From Oscillospiraceae bacterium (GTDB lineage: Bacteria; Bacillota; Clostridia; Oscillospirales; Oscillospiraceae), in the NCBI GenBank assembly GCA_016293865.1, contig JAEDDG010000046.1, forward strand, positions 1 to 11,905: a DNA stretch of 11,905 bases, in the 5' to 3' direction. Position numbers and translations under genes: made by a program. The notes under the pieces are model-generated. The model worked only from the letters and a program-made list of their open reading frames with translations. It did no database searches and had not been told where the DNA came from. The first letter of the stretch is position 1, and each line of letters begins with the position of its first letter. This document shows, piece after piece, positions 6,137 to 11,905 of this stretch.

Positions 6137-7462
6137 TCAGGCCTGGATTCCAAACTTTCTGCGCACTTCATCATAGCCGGGCTTTCCCAAAAGCGCAAAC
6201 ATGTTGACTTTATAGGCTTCCACACCGGGCTGGTCAAAGGGATTCACGCCCAGCATGTACCCGGAAACACCACAGGCCGCCTCAAAAAATGCAGTCAGCG
6301 TGCCGAAACTCTCCGCGCTTCTGTCCGGCACCGTAAGCGTCATGTTGGGGACGCCGCCATCCAGATGTGCGGCAGCGGTCGCCGCCAGAGCCTGGTGGTT
6401 GGCCCAGGCCATATCCCGGCCGGCCAGGAAGTTCAGGCCGTCGGCATTGGCTTCATCCGCAGAAATCTGCAGCGCATATCCCGACTGCTCTACTTTGATG
6501 AACGTTTCCATCAGGATCCGCAGGCCATCCTGAATATACTGGCCCATGGAATGCAGATCCGTTGTAAAAACTGTCGAGGCGGGAAAAATTCCCTTTCCGT
6601 CTTTCCCTTCGCTTTCGCCGAAAAGCTGCTTCCACCACTCGCCCGTGAAGCGCAGCGCCGGCTCAAAGCAGGAGAGAACCTCAATGGTCTTTCCCTGCCG
6701 GTAGAGTCCGTTGCGCACCGCCGCATACTGCGCCGGCAGGTTGACCGCCGGATCTGCGCTGGACAGCCCATCAAACATCGTCTGCGCGCCGTTGAGCATG
6801 GCATCAAGATCCACGCCGGCAACCGCCAGCGGCAGAAGGCCCACCGGCGAAAACACCGAGTAGCGGCCGCCCACATCGTCAGGAATAACAAACGTTGTGT
6901 ATTCCTCCTGAACGGCCATCTCATGCAGGACACCGCGGCGGGCGTCTGTTGTGGCGTAAATCCGGGATGCCGCCCCTTCCCGGCCGTACTTCTGCTCGAG
7001 CAATTCCCGGAAAATCCGGAAGGCAATCGCCGGCTCCGTTGTGGTTCCGGATTTGGAGATCACGTTCACAGAAAAATCGCGGTCACCAACCAGTGCCAGC
7101 GTTTCGCTCAGGCTGTCAGCAGACAGTCCGTTCCCGATAAAATAGATGTCGGGCGTGGATTTCTTCAGCAGATTATAATTGGGCGACCTGACAAAGTCCA
7201 GCGCTGCCTGCGCGCCCAGGTACGAGCCGCCGATGCCGATCACAACAAGCGCCTCAGATTCCTCAGAAATCTTAGCGGCAGCCTGTCGGATTCTGCTCAG
7301 CTGGCTGCGGTTGTCTTTCCCGCACAATTCCAGCCAGCCGGTAAACTGACTGCCGGCGCCGCTGCGGTTCAACAGCACGGAACGCGCATCCAGAGCTTCC
7401 TTCCAAAGCGCCCCGGCATCTCCAAGCGCGGATTTTGCATTTGTCCAGTCAAATTTCAGCAA
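6137..7462 (-). CDS. pgi: Glucose-6-phosphate isomerase
   Basis: This 441-residue cytoplasmic enzyme interconverts glucose-6-phosphate and fructose-6-phosphate. The length fits the short form seen in Gram-positive bacteria. Two SIS-fold phosphosugar sites are visible: GIGGSYLG (76-83) and SKSGTTTEP (136-144). The signature GGRYSVFSPVGLLP begins at 198. Likely catalytic residues are Glu283 (FGESEGKDG), His304 (DLHSMGQYIQDG) and Lys418 (GVEAYK). The start is TTG at 7460-7462: an in-frame TGA lies 9 nt upstream, AAAGGA (7472-7477) is 9 nt away, and the ATG in between is out of frame and short. It follows glucokinase by 42 nt, the largest gap in the operon, and precedes the PfkB kinase by 21 nt, so the reaction order equals the gene order. 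Confidence 0.97.
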   Translation of the reverse strand: MLKFDWTNAKSALGDAGALWKEALDARSVLLNRSGAGSQFTGWLELCGKDNRSQLSRIRQAAAKISEESEALVVIGIGGSYLGAQAALDFVRSPNYNLLKKSTPDIYFIGNGLSADSLSETLALVGDRDFSVNVISKSGTTTEPAIAFRIFRELLEQKYGREGAASRIYATTDARRGVLHEMAVQEEYTTFVIPDDVGGRYSVFSPVGLLPLAVAGVDLDAMLNGAQTMFDGLSSADPAVNLPAQYAAVRNGLYRQGKTIEVLSCFEPALRFTGEWWKQLFGESEGKDGKGIFPASTVFTTDLHSMGQYIQDGLRILMETFIKVEQSGYALQISADEANADGLNFLAGRDMAWANHQALAATAAAHLDGGVPNMTLTVPDRSAESFGTLTAFFEAACGVSGYMLGVNPFDQPGVEAYKVNMFALLGKPGYDEVRRKFGIQA

Positions 7463-7504
7463 TCCGATTCATCCTTTCTGCTCAGCACAATCCGGTCGGC
7501 CGGC

Positions 7505-8458
7505 TCAGAGTTCACGGCACAAAAGCGCAGCGCCGATAATGCCCGCATCATTGCCGAGCTTGGCCTTAATGGCTTTCGGCGGTGCAATGACATCGCTGCC
7601 GTAGCAGTATTCCTGAATTCTTTCATTCAGCGGAATGAGCAGCGGATCTCCCTCATTGCTGACGCCGCCGCCGATGATCACGATTTCAGGCCGGAAAACG
7701 TTGATCAGGCCGGCAATTCCCGCCGCCAGATAGCAGACATATTTGTCAATGACCTGCTGCGCCGCCGCGTCCCCCCTGCGTGCCGCAGTGAACGCAGTGC
7801 GGCCGTCGACCTTGCCGCGTTCGCGGGAAAGCTCCCACATCAGCGAGTCCTGATTTTCTTCCATTGCCGCCTTCGTCTGACGCACCAGCGCCGTGCAGGA
7901 TGCATATGCCTCATAACAGCCGTGCTGTCCGCAGCCGCACAGTTCACCGCCGAAGACCAGCGGCATATGGCCGGCTTCTGTCCCGATGCCTGTTCCGCCT
8001 GTAAAAATCTTTTTGTCAATAATGATGCCGCTTCCGATTCCCGTGCCGATGGTAATCAGGATGCCGCTGTCAAGGCCCCTGCCGTTGCCGGCCCACATCT
8101 CGCCCAGCGCCGCACAGTCGCCGTCGTTGCCCATCAGAATGGGCAGGTCAATTTTCTTGTGCATCTCCTGAACAAGCGGAACCCGCTGCCATTTCAGATT
8201 CTCCGCCAGCATCACATCGCCCGTTTTATTATCCGTCGCGCCCGGTACGCCGACGCCAAGGCCGGCAAAGTCTTTCTGATCAATTCCGGACATGCGCATG
8301 ACTTCTTCCGCTGCCTCGCACATCCGCGCAGCAACACTTGTAAATCCCTGCTCCGGCAGCGTTTTTACGCTGTGCTTACACAGAAGATTTCCCTCTGCAT
8401 CCGTTACACCGGCGGCAATATTTGTACCGCCCAGATCAATGCCAACATAATATTTCAC
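7505..8458 (-). CDS. ROK-family glucokinase
   Basis: This 317-residue enzyme phosphorylates glucose with ATP to glucose-6-phosphate in the cytoplasm. The ATP phosphate-binding loop DLGGTN is at 8-13, the catalytic Asp112 is in GNDGDCAALGE, and the ROK zinc site is complete: EAGHMPL (161-167, His164) with Cys174, Cys176 and Cys181 in CGCGQHGCYE. These are the features of Gram-positive GlkA/GlcK enzymes. No N-terminal DNA-binding helix-turn-helix is present, so it is a kinase and not a ROK repressor. The start is GTG at 8456-8458, with GAGGAG (8468-8473) 9 nt upstream. The gene starts 21 nt after the radical SAM gene stop and is followed by pgi and a PfkB kinase, making a continuous glucose-to-fructose-bisphosphate path. 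Confidence 0.95.
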   Translation of the reverse strand: MKYYVGIDLGGTNIAAGVTDAEGNLLCKHSVKTLPEQGFTSVAARMCEAAEEVMRMSGIDQKDFAGLGVGVPGATDNKTGDVMLAENLKWQRVPLVQEMHKKIDLPILMGNDGDCAALGEMWAGNGRGLDSGILITIGTGIGSGIIIDKKIFTGGTGIGTEAGHMPLVFGGELCGCGQHGCYEAYASCTALVRQTKAAMEENQDSLMWELSRERGKVDGRTAFTAARRGDAAAQQVIDKYVCYLAAGIAGLINVFRPEIVIIGGGVSNEGDPLLIPLNERIQEYCYGSDVIAPPKAIKAKLGNDAGIIGAALLCREL

Positions 8459-8479
8459 TGCAGATCACTCCTCTATCCT

Positions 8480-10450
8480 TTACCGGCCTCCGCGGCTGCT
8501 TGGCCGGCGGCGCGCCTGTTTTTCAACTTTTTTCTGGCCGGCCGCCGCGGATCTGCGCGGACCGGACAGCCGTTTTTCCGAAGCTTTTACCACCTGCGTC
8601 CGTTTGCCCCGGACCTCACGCGGACTGTTGTCCTGCGGCCGTCCTGCGCTGTCCGGACGGACAAGACAGTTTTTCCCGTACCCGATCAGATCCTCACGGC
8701 CGGCCAGACGCAGTGCCTTCAGCACCAGCCGGCGGTTCTGCGGTTTTGCCCACTGCAGCAGGGCGCGCTGCATTGCTTTCTCATCGGCAGTACGGGGCAC
8801 ATATACCGGCTTCATTGTACGCGGATCAATCCCGGTATAATACATACAGGTCGAAAGCGTACCGGGCGTGGGATAAAAATCCTGAACCTGTTCAGGGTAT
8901 TTGTTGTTTTTCTTCAGATATTCTGCCAGTGCAACGGCGTCCTCCAGCCTGCTGCCCGGATGGGACGAGATCAGATAGGGCACCAGATACTGTTCCTTGC
9001 CGTACCGGCTGTTCAGACGGAAATATTTCTCCATAAATGCGTTGTAAACGCAGTTGTGGGGCTTGCCCATATAATCCAGTACGCTGTCAATACAGTGCTC
9101 CGGCGCGACCTTCAGCTGTCCAGAAATATGGTATTTCACCAGCTCCGCGAAAAAGTCCCCGTTTTTGTCCTCCAGCAGATAGTCAAAGCGAATACCGGAA
9201 CGCACAAAAACCTTCTTGATGCCGGGAATCTGCCGCAGTCTGCGCAGCAGCGCCAGATAATCAGACTGATCCGCGTCCAGATTCGGACAGGGCGTCGGCG
9301 TCAGACAGTTGCGGCTGCGGCACATACCGGACTTCATCTGTTTTTTGCACGACGGATGGCAGAAATTGGCAGTCGGTCCGCCGACATCATGGATATACCC
9401 CTTGAAATCCGGCTCTCTGGTCATGTTTTCCGCCTCGCGCACAACAGATGCATGGCTCCGACAGGTGACCATGCGGCCCTGATGGAAGGCCAGCGAGCAG
9501 AAATTGCAGGCGCCGAAACAGCCGCGGTTGTGAATAATCGAAAACCGCACCTCTTCAATGGCCGGCACACCGCCCTGCGCATCATACATCGGATGCGGCA
9601 GCCGCATGTACGGCAGTTCTGACACCCGGTCAAACTCCGCAGTACTCAGCGGCCTGGCAGGTGGATTGACAATCAGCGTCCTGCTGCCGTGCGCCTGCAG
9701 AACAGCCCGGCCGCGCACACAGTCATGCTCTTCATACTGGAGCATGGCCGCCTTTGCATAATCGGACCTGGAAGCACAGACCTCTTCATACGAAGGGCAG
9801 CGCACATGGGCAAACCGGCAGACAGACGCGTCATGCGCAAGATAGGCCGTACCCGGCACATCGCGGATCTCTCCGGGCGGCACACCGTTTTTCAGTGCGC
9901 GCGCAATGGCCAGCGTCGCCGTCTCTCCCATCCCATATACGAGCAGATCTGCCTTTGCATCAGCCAGAATACAGCGGCGCACCTGATCATCCCAATAATC
10001 ATAATGGGCAAAACGGCGTAAAGAGGCCTCCAGCCCGCCGATAATCAGCGGCAGACCGGGAAACGCCTGCCGGATGCGATTGGAATAAACAATCACCGCA
10101 CGGTCAGGCCGCAGTCCGGCCCGCTTGCCCGGGGAATAAAAATCCTCCGAACGCCGCTTTTTTGCCGCTGTGTAATGCGCAACCATGGAATCCAGGTTCC
10201 CGGACGTGACCATAGCGCCGAGACGCGGCCGGCCCATGGCTGCAAATGCAGACGCGTCCTGCCATGCAGGCTGTGCCAGAACAGCCACACGGAAACCATC
10301 CGCCTCCAGAACCCGGGCAATCACCGCCGCGCCGAAGCTCGGATGATCCACGTACGCGTCGCCTGTCACGATCAAAAAATCATAACCGTCCCAATGACGC
10401 AGCTGCATTTCCTTCCGCGTCACCGGCAAAAAATCCTTTGCTTTTGTCAT
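8480..10450 (-). CDS. YgiQ-family (UPF0313) radical SAM protein
   Basis: The start chosen is the ATG at 10450, giving 656 residues beginning MTKAKDFLPVTRKEM, the usual YgiQ N-terminus; AAAGGA lies 9 nt upstream. A longer frame upstream only overlaps the preceding gene. Residues near 20-60 carry the family's DFLIVTGDAYVDHPSFG. The radical SAM cluster motif CxxxCxxC is Cys311, Cys315 and Cys318 (GCFGACNFCSLAF), binding a [4Fe-4S] cluster that cleaves S-adenosylmethionine. The substrate of YgiQ proteins is not established. Residues 598-656 are a disordered basic tail with 19 Lys/Arg in 59 positions, which might bind nucleic acid; many family members have similar tails. The start codon overlaps the stop of the upstream phosphatase gene as ATGA, implying translational coupling. 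It is the second gene of the operon. Confidence 0.95.
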   Translation of the reverse strand: MTKAKDFLPVTRKEMQLRHWDGYDFLIVTGDAYVDHPSFGAAVIARVLEADGFRVAVLAQPAWQDASAFAAMGRPRLGAMVTSGNLDSMVAHYTAAKKRRSEDFYSPGKRAGLRPDRAVIVYSNRIRQAFPGLPLIIGGLEASLRRFAHYDYWDDQVRRCILADAKADLLVYGMGETATLAIARALKNGVPPGEIRDVPGTAYLAHDASVCRFAHVRCPSYEEVCASRSDYAKAAMLQYEEHDCVRGRAVLQAHGSRTLIVNPPARPLSTAEFDRVSELPYMRLPHPMYDAQGGVPAIEEVRFSIIHNRGCFGACNFCSLAFHQGRMVTCRSHASVVREAENMTREPDFKGYIHDVGGPTANFCHPSCKKQMKSGMCRSRNCLTPTPCPNLDADQSDYLALLRRLRQIPGIKKVFVRSGIRFDYLLEDKNGDFFAELVKYHISGQLKVAPEHCIDSVLDYMGKPHNCVYNAFMEKYFRLNSRYGKEQYLVPYLISSHPGSRLEDAVALAEYLKKNNKYPEQVQDFYPTPGTLSTCMYYTGIDPRTMKPVYVPRTADEKAMQRALLQWAKPQNRRLVLKALRLAGREDLIGYGKNCLVRPDSAGRPQDNSPREVRGKRTQVVKASEKRLSGPRRSAAAGQKKVEKQARRRPSSRGGR

Positions 10451-11559
10451 ATGGAAATATCCTTTGCATAAACAGCACAGCCGTTCGCCGCACCGCATGC
10501 GCCGAAACCATACTTCATAAAATACGGCGCCAGGCACGTTTCTGCAGCAGGCGGCAAAAGGATTTTGGCAGTATATATCTGACTTCTGCGCAGAACCGAG
10601 ATCGCCTGTCCGATCAGCTGCGGTGACAAATACCGCCCGCGCAGCTCCGGGCGCAGAAAACAGCACAGAATTTCGCCCGCATCCGGGCTGCCGGGATCCG
10701 CATCGGCCAGCACAAGCCCGGCCGGCGCATCACCGCTGACGGCAAATGACAGACTGCCCGGGTGCTTGGAATTCATCGCCTGCGCCTGGTCTGCCGCAGC
10801 CGCGCGGCGGGTCAGTGCAAACATGTCCGGCGTCCACGCATTGTACAGCTCCAGCCAATCGCCGCGCAGCTCCGGCGATACATAGCGCATATCGCCGCTG
10901 TCCGTGGAATCCAGGCTCTGCCACCAGTTCTGGCGGGCAAAGTTCGTATAATCCGGCGGCAGATGGCTGCTGTCATTGGCATATGCGACATGGACACGGT
11001 CCTGTTCGATCTGTAAAAGCGATATTGCCGTATTATCGCTGAAGCCGCGGTCAAAATCCTCGCCATTCATTTCACGCACCGCAGTCAAAAGCGCGTTAAT
11101 CGCGCCGCCATGGCTGCATACGGCGATCTTCTCTCCGGGATGACGCGCTGCCAGCCGGAGCACAGCGGTGAGCACCCGCTGCTTGGTTTCACCAAAGGTT
11201 TCCGCACCTTCCATCCGGAACAGATCCGGATATTTATTGAAATTGACATACTGTTCCCTGTAGCTGTGCTGCAGCTCTCCCCAGGGCAGATCCTCCCAGA
11301 TGCCCAGGTTCATTTCCCGCACCTGCGGTTCAATGGTCACGCACAGCCCCCGGCCGGCGCAGATCGCCTCTCCTGTCTGGACAGCGCGGCGCAGGTCGCT
11401 TGCATAGACGGCGGTCAGCGGCACAGGCTCCAGACGCCGTGCCAGAAAACTCAGCTGCTTTTTTCCAAGCTCTGTCAGTTGTCCGTTAAACTGTCCATGC
11501 GCACGGCGGAAAAGGTTGCCCTCCGCCTCGGCATGACGGACGATATACACATCTGTCAT
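10447..11559 (-). CDS. Histidine phosphatase fused to a GNAT-like acetyltransferase domain
   Basis: From the ATG at 11559 (GAGGA 8 nt upstream) the product has 370 residues; the GTG at 11574 would lie before the binding site. Residues 1-170 are a phosphoglycerate-mutase-like histidine phosphatase: RHAE (8-11) with the phospho-accepting His9, Asn15, Arg58 in SDLRRAVQT, Glu82 as likely acid, and His150 in CSHGGA. Residues about 225-370 resemble a GNAT acyltransferase: a central strand (LSFAVSGDAPAGLVLADAD), then LRPELRGRYLSPQLIGQAIS (302-321) at the place of the acetyl-CoA loop. There the usual R-G-x-G-x-G/A has Tyr310 and Ser312 instead of the small residues, so acetyl-CoA binding may be weak or altered. 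A closing YFMKYGFGACG fits the last GNAT strand. It is the first gene of the glycolytic operon. The phosphatase substrate is unknown; a sugar phosphate or phosphoglycerate role would suit the context but is inference. Confidence 0.85.
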   Translation of the reverse strand: MTDVYIVRHAEAEGNLFRRAHGQFNGQLTELGKKQLSFLARRLEPVPLTAVYASDLRRAVQTGEAICAGRGLCVTIEPQVREMNLGIWEDLPWGELQHSYREQYVNFNKYPDLFRMEGAETFGETKQRVLTAVLRLAARHPGEKIAVCSHGGAINALLTAVREMNGEDFDRGFSDNTAISLLQIEQDRVHVAYANDSSHLPPDYTNFARQNWWQSLDSTDSGDMRYVSPELRGDWLELYNAWTPDMFALTRRAAAADQAQAMNSKHPGSLSFAVSGDAPAGLVLADADPGSPDAGEILCCFLRPELRGRYLSPQLIGQAISVLRRSQIYTAKILLPPAAETCLAPYFMKYGFGACGAANGCAVYAKDISI

Positions 11560-11565
11560 CACGGA

Positions 11566-11572
11566 TTTCCTC
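11566..11572 (-). promoter_or_regulatory. Ribosome binding site deciding the ATG start
   Basis: GAGGAAA on the minus strand precedes the ATG at 11559 with 8 nt between GAGGA and ATG. It overlaps the GTG at 11574, which therefore cannot use it. This favours the 370-residue product. Confidence 0.65.
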
Positions 11573-11574
11573 AC

Positions 11575-11707
11575 TGTACATATTCAGTAAATATTGTACA
11601 TCAATTTACCGAACTTTACAACCCATGTTCCACTCTGCGAACTTTTTTCCGGCGGCGTTTTTTCCTTTCGACAGATATCTACAAAATTCTGTTGAAATCG
11701 CTGTACA
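11575..11707. promoter_or_regulatory. Three TGTACA palindromes between divergent promoters, possible operators
   Basis: The 6-bp palindrome TGTACA occurs at 11575-11580, 11595-11600 and 11702-11707. The first two are 20 bp apart centre to centre, about two helical turns, and flank the -10/start region of the leftward promoter. The third lies in the spacer of the rightward promoter. In the other 11.7 kb I noticed it only twice, both inside genes. A regulator acting on both promoters is a reasonable reading but unproven. No other gene is seen in 11560-11762. Confidence 0.4.
11593..11621 (-). promoter_or_regulatory. Promoter of the six-gene operon
   Basis: On the minus strand TTGTAA (11616-11621) and TACAAT (11593-11598) are 17 nt apart. 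Transcription would start near 11586, leaving a leader of about 27 nt before the ATG at 11559. The -10 box is overlapped by one TGTACA palindrome (11595-11600), and a second (11575-11580) lies just after the start point. Confidence 0.6.
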
Positions 11708-11720
11708 ATTATATTATTAT
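11692..11720 (+). promoter_or_regulatory. Promoter of the divergent rightward gene
   Basis: TTGAAA (11692-11697) and TATTAT (11715-11720) each differ from consensus at one position and are 17 nt apart. Transcription should start near 11727, about 36 nt before the GTG at 11763. An AAGGAG binding site (11749-11754) lies 8 nt before that GTG. Confidence 0.7.
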
Positions 11721-11762
11721 TGAACAGGTAGGTTTCACCGACGACAGCAAGGAGTCCTGATT

Positions 11763-11905
11763 GTGACAGAGTTTTTCCCTGATGCTTTTTCAGATATGGT
11801 ACGGGTCAGAAAACATGGCGTTCTGCCCCCTGAACACAGCGCCGGCAATATTCTGAATCTTTCCCGCCTGCAGAAAGGCATTTTCCAGACAGACATTTCC
11901 GGTTA
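11763..11905 (+). CDS. Start of an unrecognised gene, cut by the window edge
   Basis: The frame opens at GTG 11763 behind AAGGAG with 8 nt spacing and a good promoter (11692-11720), and stays open for 47 codons to the edge. The visible residues begin MTEFFPDAFSDMVRVRKHG and end near RLQKGIFQTDISG. There is no signal peptide or membrane segment in this piece. The next in-frame ATG, at 11796, has no comparable binding site. I do not recognise the family from so short a piece. It is transcribed divergently from the glycolytic operon and could be its regulator or an unrelated sensor; this is a guess from position only. Confidence 0.7.
   Translation, partial: MTEFFPDAFSDMVRVRKHGVLPPEHSAGNILNLSRLQKGIFQTDISG

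Noticed and set aside
5885..9622. A 1245-codon open frame on the plus strand, antisense to pfkB, pgi, glk and ygiQ
   Set aside because: It runs across four well-supported minus-strand genes and their gaps. Its translation is full of Arg/His/Cys-rich, repetitive-looking stretches with no domain, as expected from a frame opposite to GC-rich codon-biased genes. It has no fitting binding site at its start.
10451..10666. N-terminal extension of the YgiQ frame up to 10666
   Set aside because: It overlaps the upstream phosphatase-GNAT gene by about 220 nt, and family alignment by eye starts at MTKAKDFLPVTRKEM with its own binding site.

Overview
The window looks like chromosomal DNA of a moderately GC-rich, low-to-mid GC-phylum Firmicute. 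A gut-type clostridium of the Oscillospiraceae/Ruminococcaceae kind is my best inference. The reasons are the strong AGGAGG-type ribosome binding sites, frequent GTG/TTG starts, sigma-A-like promoters, a Gram-positive-length glucose-6-phosphate isomerase, a ROK glucokinase and an M14 peptidase with PG-binding and LysM domains. I saw no phage, insertion sequence, CRISPR array, tRNA or rRNA.

Left part (1-2160), minus strand: a secreted protein with GLUG-type beta-helix repeats runs off the left edge (1-981). Upstream of it lies an unrecognised Cys/His-rich cytoplasmic protein (1112-2065). The latter has a near-consensus promoter and a perfect hairpin in its leader. The GLUG gene has its own AT-rich promoter, which overlaps a long palindrome.

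Middle part (2161-4832), plus strand: a patatin-like phospholipase (2226-3386) is followed by a hairpin terminator. Next comes a three-domain cell-wall peptidase, PG-binding + LysM + M14 (3543-4832). A 14-bp perfect hairpin at 4846-4879 separates this from the convergent minus-strand operon.

Right part (4846-11621), minus strand: a compact operon of six genes reads leftwards from a promoter at 11593-11621. In order of transcription it holds a histidine phosphatase fused to a GNAT-like domain, a YgiQ-family radical SAM protein (joined by an ATGA overlap), ROK glucokinase, glucose-6-phosphate isomerase, a PfkB-family phosphofructokinase and a two-helix membrane peptide. Gaps are 21-42 nt. Glucokinase, Pgi and the PfkB kinase can together carry glucose to a fructose bisphosphate, so this is an upper-glycolysis operon. 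The PfkB member looks more like 1-phosphofructokinase, and its real substrate is open.

A divergent gene on the plus strand begins at 11763 and leaves the window after 47 codons. The shared intergenic region holds two face-away promoters, each containing the palindrome TGTACA. I did not find a clearly new multi-gene defence or mobile system. The most unusual items are the phosphatase-GNAT fusion at the head of a glycolytic operon, the unrecognised Cys/His-rich gene, and the repeated TGTACA sites.
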